A stretch of DNA of 64,000 bases from an uncultured Eubacteriales bacterium (GTDB lineage Bacteria > Bacillota > Clostridia > Lachnospirales > Lachnospiraceae), in contig OMVU01000011.1 in NCBI GenBank assembly GCA_900314565.1, forward strand, positions 1 through 64,000, written 5' to 3'. Made by a program: the position numbers and the translations under genes. Positions within the stretch are counted from its first letter, which is position 1; each line of letters begins with the position of its first letter. The notes beneath the pieces are model-generated. The model saw only the letters and a program-made list of their open reading frames with translations. It did not search any database and was not told the origin of the DNA. Below are positions 7,805 to 17,422 of this stretch, one piece after another.

Positions 7805-9070
7805 TCATTGATCGTCACCCGACGCGATATATACATGGACTCTTAAGATGCGGTGCTGACGGATCGCCTCCACGATGAGCTTGGATCCGTCTTCCGTCGT
7901 CACATAGTCTCCGATCGCGGGAAGTGCATCCCCCGAACGCTCGATAATATATCCGCCGACTGAATCATACTCCTCTGAATGGATCGACAGCCCTGTTTCC
8001 TCGTTGAAGTCATCGATATCCATAGATCCTCTGCAGGTGTATTCTCTTCCGGGAATGATCTCTGTGATCTCCTCGAGATCGCGGCTCCTGTAATCATCCC
8101 GGATATCTCCGACGATCTCTTCAAGGACGTCCTCCATTGTGAGCATGCCGGAAGCAGAACCGTATTCGTCAAGAACGATCGCGACGGAGGATGCCTTCTC
8201 CCTCATTTCGTCCAGAAGGTCGGAAATATTCTTCTTCTCGTAGGTATAGTACGGCTCTTTGATATGATCGGTCAGTTTGAAATTCTCCTGATCCACAAGG
8301 AGCATGGATTTGACGTCGATGATCCCTATGATATTGTCATTTCTGTCTTTGTAGACCGGGAGACGCGTATAGCGGTGTTCCCGGAAATAATCGATGAGAC
8401 CGTCGTATGAAATGTCATACGGAACTTCGTGCATATCAATGCGCGGAATCATGATCTCCTCAGCCCGCGTGCCTACGAGATCGACCACATTGCTGATCAT
8501 GTGGCTCTCGTCACTCTCGATGACTCCGTCCTCCTCGGAAACGTTGACCAGTGTTCGGAGCTCGGTCTCAGTCATAACGGGACGGGCATCAGGGTCGACT
8601 CCGCGGAGCAGGAGCAGCATGCGGGAAATGTTATCCACGACGAAAATTACAGGGGTCAGGACCGTCATGAGCACAAGGATCACGCCGGCATCCCGGAGAG
8701 CGATCCTCTCCGCGTTTGCGGAGGCCATGTTCTTCGGGGTGATCTCTCCGAAAATGAGGACCAGAAGCGTCAGCACACCGGAGACGATTCCGACCGAAGA
8801 GCTCCCGAACAGGCTGATTGCCAGAACTGTCGTCAGGGAGGTCGCCGCGATATTGACAATGTTATTCCCGATCAGGATCGTGGACAGCATTTTTGCGCGG
8901 CGGTCTGTGATGTAGAGGATCGTCTTCGCTCTGCGGTTCCCTTCGTCCGCAAGTCCTCTGATGCGGATCAGATTGACGGTCGTGAGCGCAGTCTCAGCGC
9001 CGGAAAAGAATCCTGAGAGATAGAGGAGGATCATAAGAGAGGCAAGCTGCAGAAGCTGCGGGGTCGTCAT
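7805..9070 (-). CDS. CNNM/CorC-HlyC family transporter with CBS domains
   Basis: A 421-residue membrane protein. Domain order: DUF21/CNNM transmembrane region (residues about 1-180, beginning with an SGFFSGAETALT motif), a CBS pair (about 195-320), and a C-terminal CorC_HlyC domain (about 335-415). Such proteins are linked to Mg2+ efflux or homeostasis; older annotations call them hemolysins. The start ATG 9070 has AAAGGA eight bases upstream. It is divergent from the surface-protein gene at 9242. Confidence 0.93.
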   Translation of the reverse strand: MTTPQLLQLASLMILLYLSGFFSGAETALTTVNLIRIRGLADEGNRRAKTILYITDRRAKMLSTILIGNNIVNIAATSLTTVLAISLFGSSSVGIVSGVLTLLVLIFGEITPKNMASANAERIALRDAGVILVLMTVLTPVIFVVDNISRMLLLLRGVDPDARPVMTETELRTLVNVSEEDGVIESDESHMISNVVDLVGTRAEEIMIPRIDMHEVPYDISYDGLIDYFREHRYTRLPVYKDRNDNIIGIIDVKSMLLVDQENFKLTDHIKEPYYTYEKKNISDLLDEMREKASSVAIVLDEYGSASGMLTMEDVLEEIVGDIRDDYRSRDLEEITEIIPGREYTCRGSMDIDDFNEETGLSIHSEEYDSVGGYIIERSGDALPAIGDYVTTEDGSKLIVEAIRQHRILRVHVYIASGDDQ

Positions 9071-9241
9071 AGTTTAATCCTTTGAAATAATTCTGTGATC
9101 TGATTGACGGGCTGACCATTATTGAGTGTACATGATACAGGGGGGTTTTTCAAGAAGAAGAGGGTTTTCATTTTCGAACATGTATGCTATCATTAAGCAG
9201 AGTATATTTAAGCAAAGGGGCTTTTGCCACAGGTGAATTAT
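9071..9241. promoter_or_regulatory. Divergent promoter region
   Basis: A 171-bp spacer between divergently read genes. A candidate extended -10, TGCTATCAT (9184-9192), points rightward about 50 nt before ATG 9242. No operator-like repeat was seen. Confidence 0.35.
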
Positions 9242-10873
9242 ATGAGAAAAAGAAATCTCTGGAAAGCGGCCGGTATCATGGCAGCAGGAGTGCTGACTGT
9301 CAGTATGGCCGGTGGGGAGACCGCCAGGGTGTATGCGAGCGAGACAAAGATCGCCGCGTCTGCGGACAGAGAAACAGGGAAGGAAAAGGATGAGAAGTCA
9401 AAAACAGTCACTCCGGTTCTTCTTCTGGATAAGGATGGGAAGCCGGTCATCGGACCGGACGGGAAACCCGTCTATGTGACACCGACACCCGCAAAAGAGG
9501 CGGACGCAAAGCCTGTTCCGGATGCATCCGGAGCAGAGTCCAAAGAGGATGTTTCCGGGGTTTTGGCTGATGAAGGGCAGCCGGGATCCGGACAGGAAGC
9601 TTCCGGTATGAGCGAAGGTACTGCAGCTCTTCCGGTCGGGGAGGTCGTTGCCGTGCCGGTCCCGGTCCCGGAAGAGACGGAGAGCGCGGGCGCTCTTGCG
9701 GAAATGGAAGCCGGGGCTTCTTCAGAAGAGGTTCCTTCCTTACAGGAAGAGTCATCTCCTGAAGATTCGGAAGATTCCGTCATGGAAGAAACCGATAATA
9801 ACGGTGCAGCGGCAGAGAACAATATGGAAGAACATGCAGATTCTTCCCCGGCAGAGAGCGCTCCGGAAGAGAATACGGAGACTCAGGCTGACGCGGGTTC
9901 GGCAGATCGTAAGTCTTCCGACGTGGCAGAGATCCCCGGAGCTCCTGCGGTTTTGAATGCAGAGAATCCGTCCGGACACGCTCTTCAGGAAACGATTTCT
10001 CCGGAAGATGCAAAAAATACAGGCGACAGCCTGAAAGAGGATCCTTCTGAGGCCCTTTCCGGCGAAGTTGATACAGATATTCCGAAATCAGCTGATAAAG
10101 CAGAAGGGACAGATGCCGGTGTGCCGGCAGCGGCAGCCTCGAATACAGAGACTGCTCCGGATGTTTCCGACGGAAAACTGCCGGCAGAAACCGGTTCGAC
10201 AGAGAACACAGGGACTGTGACGGTCACCTCCGTCCGGGACCTTTTCACGACTGCTGTGATTCCCGCAGCGACTGCCTGTACCGTGGAGGAAGAGGAGGAG
10301 TCTCCCTCATTTTTCGCTGCTCTGATCGGCATGTCCGAAGACGGGGCTGCTCAGGATGCGGAAAAGGAATCCGCCGGTGAAAAAGAAAAGGGCGCTGAGA
10401 GTGCTCCCACGGCTTCAGGAGATAAGAATTCCTCAGAGAGTGCCTCTGCTGCTTCGGGGGATACAGGTGCTGCAGGGAAAGATTCTTCCGGGAACAAAGA
10501 AGAGGCGGTCGTCTATGAGATCGATGCGGTGACGGAGGAGCTTGCCGGACCGGGAACGAACCAGCTGGTCGGCAATACGGATTCCGTGGGGACAAAGACG
10601 GTCACGGCAAATTCGACATCCGCATCAACGGGCGGATATTCGGGATCGTCTTCTTATTCATCGTCTTCATCGGGCTCGGGAAGCTCGGGAAGTGCTTCGG
10701 GCACATCGTATCAGAATTCTTCACCGGGCGCGTCGGCCATAAGGACGGCAAATCCGAAGACAGGGGATACAAGTAAGGCTCGCGTTTACTTCGGAACTGC
10801 CTTTGCATCGCTTGCCGCGATCTTCAAAGTGATGCTTGAAACGGAGCGTGCGAAGAAAAAAATTAGAAGATAA
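9242..10873 (+). CDS. Secreted, probably sortase-anchored, low-complexity surface protein
   Basis: A 543-residue secreted protein. Residues 1-34 form a signal peptide (basic MRKRN, then a hydrophobic core). Then comes LLLDKDGKPVIGPDGKPVY, followed by a long Glu/Ala/Ser/Pro-rich disordered stretch, a Ser/Gly linker (about 460-495), and a C-terminal sorting-like signal: NPKTGD, a hydrophobic segment and a basic tail (RAKKKIRR). NPKTG resembles LPxTG/NPxTG sortase motifs, so wall anchoring is likely. ATG 9242 follows AGGTGA; the 9224 TTG frame has no site. No enzymatic domain is recognisable and no sortase gene is in the window. Confidence 0.8.
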   Translation: MRKRNLWKAAGIMAAGVLTVSMAGGETARVYASETKIAASADRETGKEKDEKSKTVTPVLLLDKDGKPVIGPDGKPVYVTPTPAKEADAKPVPDASGAESKEDVSGVLADEGQPGSGQEASGMSEGTAALPVGEVVAVPVPVPEETESAGALAEMEAGASSEEVPSLQEESSPEDSEDSVMEETDNNGAAAENNMEEHADSSPAESAPEENTETQADAGSADRKSSDVAEIPGAPAVLNAENPSGHALQETISPEDAKNTGDSLKEDPSEALSGEVDTDIPKSADKAEGTDAGVPAAAASNTETAPDVSDGKLPAETGSTENTGTVTVTSVRDLFTTAVIPAATACTVEEEEESPSFFAALIGMSEDGAAQDAEKESAGEKEKGAESAPTASGDKNSSESASAASGDTGAAGKDSSGNKEEAVVYEIDAVTEELAGPGTNQLVGNTDSVGTKTVTANSTSASTGGYSGSSSYSSSSSGSGSSGSASGTSYQNSSPGASAIRTANPKTGDTSKARVYFGTAFASLAAIFKVMLETERAKKKIRR

Positions 10874-10879
10874 CCCATC

Positions 10880-10908
10880 TTGTGTGATGGAAACCGCTGT
10901 GTTATACT
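10880..10908 (+). promoter_or_regulatory. Promoter of scfA (SCIFF peptide)
   Basis: TTGTGT (10880-10885), a 17-bp spacer, then TATACT (10903-10908). The predicted transcript starts about 22 nt before the strong GGAAGGAGG of the SCIFF peptide gene. Confidence 0.55.
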
Positions 10909-10937
10909 GTTCACAAATCAGGAAGGAGGACCTTGTG

Positions 10938-11078
10938 ATGAAACATGTTAAGAGCCTGAATACAAAGAATCTTCAGAAGACTTTGAAGAAAGGCGGCTGC
11001 GGAGAGTGCCAGACATCCTGCCAGTCTGCATGCAAGACAAGCTGCACGGTCGGCAATCAGAGCTGCGAGCATAAGTGA
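10938..11078 (+). CDS. scfA: SCIFF peptide, six-cysteine RiPP precursor
   Basis: A 46-residue peptide with six cysteines at 21, 24, 28, 32, 36 and 43. The N-terminal leader (MKHVKSLNTKNLQ...) and the Cys-rich C-terminal half match the SCIFF family (six cysteines in forty-five residues), which is near-universal in Clostridia. Its cysteines are substrates for thioether cross-linking by the radical SAM maturase encoded next. GGAAGGAGG precedes ATG 10938 by 8 nt. A Gly-Gly pair (residues 19-20) sits directly before the first Cys, which could serve as a leader cleavage site. The mature role is unknown in the family. Confidence 0.95.
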   Translation: MKHVKSLNTKNLQKTLKKGGCGECQTSCQSACKTSCTVGNQSCEHK

Positions 11079-11115
11079 TTCGGCAGGTCCGAATACATTT
11101 TTACAGTGATTTTTC

Positions 11116-11140
11116 AGGGGTCTGTGAAAAGCAGACCCCT
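11116..11140 (+). terminator. Hairpin between scfA and scfB (partial terminator)
   Basis: AGGGGTCTG (11116-11124) pairs perfectly with CAGACCCCT (11132-11140). Only a short T run follows, so some transcripts may read through. This would give more peptide mRNA than maturase mRNA, a usual arrangement for RiPP precursor/enzyme pairs (inference). Confidence 0.65.
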
Positions 11141-11181
11141 TTAGCATGTCAGAAATAAAGGTTATGACTCAGGAGTAAAAT

Positions 11182-12588
11182 ATGCAGGTTCACCAGTATA
11201 AAAGTAACGGTCTCAATATTGTTCTCGATGTGCCGTCGAGCTCGGTACACATTGCCGACGACCTTTTCTACGATGCCGTAGAGCTCATGGGGCAAGGAAA
11301 GAGCGGCGATGAGATCCGGGAGATCCTTAAAGAACGGTTCAGGGGGAGAGCGGAATATTCTCCCGGTGACATCGACGAAGTCCTTGCAGAAGCGGAGGAA
11401 CTTAAAAGCCAGGGTACGCTTTTCTCGCCGGAGCCCTACAGACCGGCCATAGAGGAGTTTGCGAAGCGGCCGACGGTCGTCAAAGCGCTCTGTCTGCATA
11501 TCGCCCACGACTGTAATCTCGCCTGCCGATACTGCTTTGCGGAGGAAGGAGAATACCACGGGCGAAGGGCGCTCATGTCTCTGGAGACGGGGAAGAAGGC
11601 GCTTGATTTCCTTGTGAAGAATTCCGGTCTGAGACGGAACCTTGAGGTCGACTTTTTCGGCGGGGAGCCGCTCATGAACTGGGAAGTCGTGAAGGAGCTG
11701 GTCGCTTACGGGCATTCCCTCGAGGAGAAGACGAAGGAGACCGCCGCACCGAAACATTTTCGCTTCACGCTGACGACGAACGGCGTGCTCCTCAATGACG
11801 AGATCATGGAATTCTGCAACCGGGAAATGCACAATGTCGTGCTCTCGATCGACGGAAGAAAAGAAGTCCATGACCGCATGAGGCCTTTCAGGAAAGGGGC
11901 GGGAAGCTATGACCTGATCCTTCCGAAGATCCTCAGGTTTGCAAAAATGCGCGAAGAGCTCGGACTTTCCTATTATGTGAGAGGGACCTACACGCACTGG
12001 AATCTCGATTTTTCAAAGGATGTGCTGCACCTTGCGGATCTCGGCTTTACGCAGATCTCCGTCGAGCCGGTCGTTGCGCCTCCCGAGGAGGATTACGCGA
12101 TCCGGCCGGAGGACGTCCCTTATCTCTGCGAACAGTATGATATTCTCGCCCGCGAGATGATTCGTCGTAAAAAGGAAGGTAGGGGTTTTAATTTTTTCCA
12201 TTTTATGATAGATTTAACGGGTGGCCCATGCGTCTATAAGCGTCTGTCCGGCTGCGGGTCGGGCACAGAGTACCTCGCGGTGACGCCATGGGGCGATTTT
12301 TATCCGTGTCACCAGTTTGTCGGGAACGAAGCTTTTCTGATCGGGGATACGGAACGCGGCATTACGAGAAATGATATCGTCACGGAATTCAAAAAGGTAA
12401 ATGTCTATTCGAAGGAAGAATGTAAGGACTGCTTTGCCCGGTTCTACTGCAGCGGCGGCTGTGCGGCGAATTCCTTTAATTTTACCGGCGGGATCAACGA
12501 TGTCTATGAGATCGGATGCCGTCTGCAGCGTAAGCGCGTTGAGTGCAGTATTATGCTGAAAGCTGCGGAAGCAGAAATGGAACAATGA
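11182..12588 (+). CDS. scfB: SCIFF maturase, radical SAM thioether-forming enzyme
   Basis: A 468-residue radical SAM/SPASM enzyme that forms Cys S-to-alpha-carbon thioether bonds in SCIFF. An N-terminal region (about 1-90) matches the place of a RiPP recognition element. The radical SAM cluster motif CNLACRYC gives Cys111, Cys115 and Cys118. The FGGEP motif is near residue 160. The C-terminal SPASM region (about 345-455) holds auxiliary Fe-S cysteines, including CKDCFARFYCSGGC. CAGGAG precedes ATG 11182. It follows scfA and is 16 bp ahead of secDF, so all three are likely one operon. Confidence 0.95.
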   Translation: MQVHQYKSNGLNIVLDVPSSSVHIADDLFYDAVELMGQGKSGDEIREILKERFRGRAEYSPGDIDEVLAEAEELKSQGTLFSPEPYRPAIEEFAKRPTVVKALCLHIAHDCNLACRYCFAEEGEYHGRRALMSLETGKKALDFLVKNSGLRRNLEVDFFGGEPLMNWEVVKELVAYGHSLEEKTKETAAPKHFRFTLTTNGVLLNDEIMEFCNREMHNVVLSIDGRKEVHDRMRPFRKGAGSYDLILPKILRFAKMREELGLSYYVRGTYTHWNLDFSKDVLHLADLGFTQISVEPVVAPPEEDYAIRPEDVPYLCEQYDILAREMIRRKKEGRGFNFFHFMIDLTGGPCVYKRLSGCGSGTEYLAVTPWGDFYPCHQFVGNEAFLIGDTERGITRNDIVTEFKKVNVYSKEECKDCFARFYCSGGCAANSFNFTGGINDVYEIGCRLQRKRVECSIMLKAAEAEMEQ

Positions 12589-12604
12589 GGAGAGAGGCTT
12601 TGTC

Positions 12605-14986
12605 ATGAAGAAAAGAACAGGTACTATTGTAATTATCCTGTCAATTATCCTGACCGTCCTGCTTGGCTATACGGCCATCGTCGGATGGGGGGAGACAGGG
12701 ACCGGGTCAATGAGGAATATTAAGACCGGACTTGACCTTTCAGGCGGTGTATCGATCACATATGAGGCGGATGAGGCAAATCCATCCTCCGAGGATATGG
12801 GAGATACGATCTATAAGCTCCAGAAGCGTGTCGATGAGTATTCGACGGAAGCAAATGTATACCAGGAAGGCGATAACCGGATCAACGTCGAGATTCCGGG
12901 TGTTACCAATGCAGATGAGATCCTTGCAGAGCTCGGAACTCCGGGATCGCTCTATTTTATCGCCCAGACAGATGCCGACGGGAATCAGAATTACACGCTT
13001 GATCAGGCGGCCGGGAAGTATACTCTGACCAAGACGATCGAAGACCTGGAGAAAGAAGGATCCGTCGTATGCAGCGGCTCTGACGTCGTGTCCGCAGAGG
13101 GCGGCGTCCGCACGAGCGATACGAATACCAGCGAGTACGTGGTCTCTCTTACCTTCAGTGACGAGGGCGCTGCCAAGTTCAAGGAAGCCACCGAGAAGGC
13201 TTTTGCGAACGGAGAGAGCATCGGTATCTACTATGACGGGGAATTTGTATCTGTTCCGCGTGTCAATGCAGTGATCTCGGACGGCAAAGCCGAGATTACC
13301 GGTATGGAGTCTGTGGAGAAGGCCAAAGAGCTCGCTTCCTATATCCGTATCGGCGGACTGAAGCTCACTCTGAATGAGATCAGATCCAACGTCGTTGGCG
13401 CTCAGCTCGGTCAGACTGCGATCCGCACATCCATCATGGGCGGTGCGATCGGTCTCGCCATCGTCTGCGTCATTATGATCGTCATCTACCTTGTGCCGGG
13501 TGCCATCGCTGCGTTCGTACTTGTTCTGTATGCAGCGCTCATGCTGGTGCTGTTGAACGCATTCGATCTCACGCTCACCCTTCCGGGTATCGCCGGTATT
13601 ATCCTTTCGATCGGTATGGCGGTCGATGCGAATGTCATTATCTATGCACGTATCCGCGAGGAGATCAATGCCGGGACATCCGTCCTCGGAGCGATCAAGT
13701 CGGGATTCCATAAGGCCATGTCCGCAATTCTGGACGGCAATATTACAACGCTTATCGCAGCTGCAGTCCTGGGCTATCTCGGAAGCGGTACGATCAAGGG
13801 CTTTGCTATGACCCTTGCACTCGGTGTTGCGCTTTCCATGCTCACAGCCTGTGTCATTTCCAGATTTATCGTGTATGCTGTCTATGCGGTCGGCGCAAGG
13901 GATCCGAAGCTCTGGGCGAGAAAGAAGAAGGAGTCGAATATCGACTTTATCGCTAAGCAGAAGCTGTTCGCAGGGATCGCAGCTCTCGTGATCCTGATCG
14001 GGATCGGAGCTATGGGAGTCAATGCCGCAAGAGGGAACAGGGCGCTGAATTTCTCCCTTGAATTCCTCGGCGGTACTTCTACTACGGTCGAATTCAAGGA
14101 AGATTACTCTCTTGAGCAGCTCGACGCGGAAGTAAAGCCTGTCGTAATGAATATTACAGGGGATGCCAACGTATCCCTTCAGAAGGTCGTGGGCAACAAT
14201 CAGGTCATCATCAAGACCCGCACACTGAACGTTGACGAGAGACTTGCACTTACGGAAGCCATGGGTGAGAACTTCAACGTGGACTCTGCCTCCATCACGA
14301 CGGACAATATCTCGGCGACGGTCGGAAGCGAGATGAGAAAAGCGGCCATTATCGCAGTTCTCGTAGCGGTCGTTCTCATGCTTCTGTACATATTTATCCG
14401 CTTTAAGGATATTCGTTTTGCGTCTGCTGCGGTCATTGCGCTCTTTCATGACGTTCTGATCACGCTGACGGCATATGCGATCATCCGTGTATCGGTAGGC
14501 AATTCCTTTATCGCGGTCATGCTTACGATCCTCGGCTACTCCATCAACTCTACGATCGTCATTTTCGACCGTATCCGTGAGAAGATGGGTGCAATGCAGT
14601 CCGAGACGGAGCTCCGGGATATCGTGAACACATCGATCAACCAGACGCTCACCAGAAGTATCTATACGAACCTGACAACGCTCGCCTCGATCCTTGTGCT
14701 CTATATCGTCGGCGTCGCGTCCATCAAGGAGTTCACGCTTCCGATGATGGTCGGTATCGTTGCAGGTGCGTACTCGTCTGTCTTTATCACAGGCGCGCTC
14801 TGGTTCACTATGCGCACAAAGCTCGGCAAGACGGGAGCTGCGTACAGTGAAGCAATGGCGAAAGCTCAGAAAAAGACTGAGAAAAAATCTGCGGATATTA
14901 AAGTTCCCGAGACCGGATCCGGAAAGGGTTCTGCTTCCAACCCGGATGTTATCCGCAAAAAGAAAAAGAGAAAGAGAAGGCAGTAA
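12605..14986 (+). CDS. secDF: Fused protein translocase subunit SecDF
   Basis: A 793-residue fusion of SecD and SecF, the proton-driven accessory subunits of the Sec translocon. The SecD half has an N-terminal span, the LDLSGGV motif (about residue 45), a periplasmic-type P1 region, and five C-terminal spans with GMAVDANVII. The SecF half starts near residue 450 and has FLGGT, a smaller outer domain and ILGYSINSTIVIFDR. A Lys/Arg-rich cytoplasmic tail ends the protein. GAGGAGAGAGG precedes the start. It lies between scfB and recJ, an order compatible with clostridial genomes. Confidence 0.95.
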   Translation: MKKRTGTIVIILSIILTVLLGYTAIVGWGETGTGSMRNIKTGLDLSGGVSITYEADEANPSSEDMGDTIYKLQKRVDEYSTEANVYQEGDNRINVEIPGVTNADEILAELGTPGSLYFIAQTDADGNQNYTLDQAAGKYTLTKTIEDLEKEGSVVCSGSDVVSAEGGVRTSDTNTSEYVVSLTFSDEGAAKFKEATEKAFANGESIGIYYDGEFVSVPRVNAVISDGKAEITGMESVEKAKELASYIRIGGLKLTLNEIRSNVVGAQLGQTAIRTSIMGGAIGLAIVCVIMIVIYLVPGAIAAFVLVLYAALMLVLLNAFDLTLTLPGIAGIILSIGMAVDANVIIYARIREEINAGTSVLGAIKSGFHKAMSAILDGNITTLIAAAVLGYLGSGTIKGFAMTLALGVALSMLTACVISRFIVYAVYAVGARDPKLWARKKKESNIDFIAKQKLFAGIAALVILIGIGAMGVNAARGNRALNFSLEFLGGTSTTVEFKEDYSLEQLDAEVKPVVMNITGDANVSLQKVVGNNQVIIKTRTLNVDERLALTEAMGENFNVDSASITTDNISATVGSEMRKAAIIAVLVAVVLMLLYIFIRFKDIRFASAAVIALFHDVLITLTAYAIIRVSVGNSFIAVMLTILGYSINSTIVIFDRIREKMGAMQSETELRDIVNTSINQTLTRSIYTNLTTLASILVLYIVGVASIKEFTLPMMVGIVAGAYSSVFITGALWFTMRTKLGKTGAAYSEAMAKAQKKTEKKSADIKVPETGSGKGSASNPDVIRKKKKRKRRQ

Positions 14987-15002
14987 TTTCTGCTGAAATC
15001 AG

Positions 15003-15057
15003 AAGACAGCCGCAGTATGTGCCCGGTCTTATGCCGGTATATATCGCGGCTGTCTTT
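15003..15057 (+). terminator. Hairpin terminator between secDF and recJ
   Basis: AAGACAGCCGC (15003-15013) pairs with GCGGCTGTCTT (15046-15056), enclosing a smaller CCGG/CCGG stem. The T run is weak, so termination may be partial. Confidence 0.6.
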
Positions 15058-15097
15058 GCTTACAGGGGACGGCTGCGGCCCGGGAACTGAGAGGGTT

Positions 15098-16783
15098 ATG
15101 GAAAAATGGTATATGTCGGCCAAGCGTGCTGACTTTCAGGCAATCAGTAAGAAATTCGGCATCGATCCGGTCATCGCCAGGGTCATGCGGAATCGGGGAA
15201 TTGTGGGTGATGAAGCAATTCGCATGTATCTTTACGGGGATCTCTCGGACCTGAATGATCCGTTCCTTTTCAAAGATATGGACAAAGCGGTGAAGATCAT
15301 CAGGGAAAAGATCAGGGAGAGGCAGTATATCCGCGTTATAGGAGATTATGACATTGACGGGATCATGTCCTCCTATATTCTGCGCCGCGGTCTTACTGAA
15401 CTTGGCGGGTACGTGGATATCAAGATCCCCGACCGTGTGACGGACGGATACGGCATCAACGAAAAGCTGATCCGCGAAGCGAAGGCGGACGGTGTGGATA
15501 CGATCATCACCTGTGATAACGGGATTTCAGCCGGGCGCCAGATTGCTTTAGGGAAAGAGCTCGGCATGACGATGATCGTGACAGACCATCATGAAGTCCT
15601 TGAGCTTCCGGAGGCTTGTGACTGTGTCATCGACGCAAAACAGAAGGACTGCCCGTATCCCTACAAGGAGCTGTGCGGTGCAGGGGTCGCATGGAAGCTG
15701 ATCCTCGCATTGGGCGGTGATCCCGAATATAAGATGCTGCCCTATGCAGCCTTTGCGACCGTGGGTGATATCGTGGATCTCACCGGAGAGAACCGGATCC
15801 TTGTAAAGGAAGGACTTGCCCGCATGAAGGACGCGGACAGTCTGGGATTCAGGAAGCTGGCGGCAGAATGCGGTGTGGATCTTCGCACGATGGATGCCTA
15901 TCACATCGGATTTGTCATGGGCCCGTGCCTTAACGCAAGCGGAAGGCTCGATACCGCGATGAGGGCCGCAAGGCTCCTTGAGACGTCTGATGTCCTCGAG
16001 GCGGAGCGGCTGGCACATGAGCTGAAGGAACTCAACGACAGCAGGAAAAGTCTTACCGAGATCGGCGTGGAGCAGGCGGTCGCTTTCGTGGAAGAGAGCG
16101 GGATGGCGAAAGATAAGATTTTTGTCATTTACCAGCCGGAGCTCCATGAGTCCCTCGCAGGGATCGTCGCCGGCAGGATCCGTGAGCGGTATGCACATCC
16201 TGTCTTTGTCCTCACCAGAGGAGAGGAGGGGATCAAGGGATCCGGAAGGTCTGTGGAAGCGTATCACATGTTCGAAGGACTCTGCGGCGTGAAGGATCTG
16301 CTCACGAAGTTCGGCGGGCATCCCATGGCCGCCGGGCTTACCCTCCCGGAGGAAAATATCGAGGCTTTCCGAAATAGGCTGAATGAACAGTGTACACTCT
16401 CTGACGAAGAATTCTGCGAGAAGATCGTGGTCGATGTGCCGATGCCCGTGGGGTATGTGACGGAGGAGCTCGTTTCAGAGCTTTCTCTGCTGGCCCCCTT
16501 CGGCAAGGCGAACGAGAAGCCTGTCTTTGCCGAGAAAAATGCAGTCATTACGTCCCCGAGGATCGTTGGTAGGAACCGTAATGTGCTGAAAGCCCGGGTG
16601 ACGTCGTCCCCGGAATCGGGATACGGCGTGCAGGGCCCGGTCGAGATGGTCTCATTTCACGATACGGAGGCACTTATGGAGAGGATCAGCCGGGATCCCC
16701 GCATGACGATCGCATATTATCCCCGGATCAATGAATATCTGGGCAGGAAGACACTTCAGATTGTCGTATCTCATTGGAACTGA
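15098..16783 (+). CDS. recJ: Single-stranded-DNA-specific exonuclease RecJ (DHH family)
   Basis: A 561-residue DHH/DHHA1 phosphoesterase. Motif I GDYDIDGIMSS, the DHH triad TDHHEV, and GPCLNASGRLDTA are visible, followed by the DHHA1 domain with GSGRS and KFGGHPMAAG, and a C-terminal OB-like part. It would act as a 5'-3' ssDNA exonuclease in repair and recombination. The N-terminal extension of the frame back to 15017 lies inside the terminator hairpin, so I chose ATG 15098 behind GAGAGGG. RecJ beside apt and relA is a common Firmicute order. Confidence 0.93.
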   Translation: MEKWYMSAKRADFQAISKKFGIDPVIARVMRNRGIVGDEAIRMYLYGDLSDLNDPFLFKDMDKAVKIIREKIRERQYIRVIGDYDIDGIMSSYILRRGLTELGGYVDIKIPDRVTDGYGINEKLIREAKADGVDTIITCDNGISAGRQIALGKELGMTMIVTDHHEVLELPEACDCVIDAKQKDCPYPYKELCGAGVAWKLILALGGDPEYKMLPYAAFATVGDIVDLTGENRILVKEGLARMKDADSLGFRKLAAECGVDLRTMDAYHIGFVMGPCLNASGRLDTAMRAARLLETSDVLEAERLAHELKELNDSRKSLTEIGVEQAVAFVEESGMAKDKIFVIYQPELHESLAGIVAGRIRERYAHPVFVLTRGEEGIKGSGRSVEAYHMFEGLCGVKDLLTKFGGHPMAAGLTLPEENIEAFRNRLNEQCTLSDEEFCEKIVVDVPMPVGYVTEELVSELSLLAPFGKANEKPVFAEKNAVITSPRIVGRNRNVLKARVTSSPESGYGVQGPVEMVSFHDTEALMERISRDPRMTIAYYPRINEYLGRKTLQIVVSHWN

Positions 16784-16796
16784 CCGGATATTTTTG

Positions 16797-16825
16797 GTTT
16801 CAAAAACTGGATTTTGTGCTATAAT
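16797..16825 (+). promoter_or_regulatory. Promoter for apt
   Basis: An extended -10, TGCTATAAT (16817-16825), lies about 42 bp ahead of the apt ATG. The -35 (GTTTCA at 17-bp spacing) is weak, as expected for an extended -10 promoter. Confidence 0.65.
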
Positions 16826-16867
16826 GACCTTTATTATAGGATACTGTTTCCATGGAGGAAGAGGCTC

Positions 16868-17398
16868 ATGATCAGAGAAAAAGTTGAAGATTACGTAAGG
16901 ACTATCCCGGATTTTCCGAAGGAAGGCATCATGTTCCGTGATATTACAACAGTTCTTTCAGACGCGGATGGACTGAAGCTTGCCATCGATAAGATGGAGG
17001 AGCTTCTGGCAGACTGCGATTTTGACATCATTGCGGGAGCAGAATCACGCGGCTTTATTTTCGGCGCGGCGCTTGCCTATAACATGCATAAGCCGTTCGT
17101 GCTGATCCGCAAGAAAGGAAAGCTGCCGGGTAAAACAGTTGAGAAGACCTATGATCTTGAGTACGGCACGGCTACCATCGAGATCCACGAGGATGCGATC
17201 GAGCCCGGTCAGAAGGTCGTGATCGTTGACGACCTGATCGCTACGGGCGGGACCGTGGAGGCAGCTGCGGAACTGATCGAGGATCTCGGCGGGATCGTTT
17301 CAAAAATGGTATTTCTTATGGAGCTTCGGGGACTGAACGGTCGCGAGAGGCTTTCAAAGTATGACGTCGCAAGCGTTATTTCCTACGAGGGAAAGTAA
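16868..17398 (+). CDS. apt: Adenine phosphoribosyltransferase
   Basis: A 176-residue enzyme making AMP from adenine and PRPP in purine salvage. The PRPP-binding signature VVIVDDLIATGGT lies near residue 118, and the family markers IPDFPKEGIMFRDI (about 15-28) and ESRGFIFG (about 58) are present. Length is normal. The start ATG 16868 follows GGAGGAAGAGGC. It has its own promoter and a terminator after it, so it may be a separate unit inside the recJ-relA run. Confidence 0.97.
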   Translation: MIREKVEDYVRTIPDFPKEGIMFRDITTVLSDADGLKLAIDKMEELLADCDFDIIAGAESRGFIFGAALAYNMHKPFVLIRKKGKLPGKTVEKTYDLEYGTATIEIHEDAIEPGQKVVIVDDLIATGGTVEAAAELIEDLGGIVSKMVFLMELRGLNGRERLSKYDVASVISYEGK

Positions 17399-17422
17399 TT
17401 AATCTGTACTGTATTTAACTGA

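Noticed and set aside
12740-14449. 569-codon open frame on the minus strand
   Set aside because: It lies wholly antisense to secDF, which has clear family motifs along its whole length; the composition (His/Arg/Asp-rich) is typical of a shadow frame.
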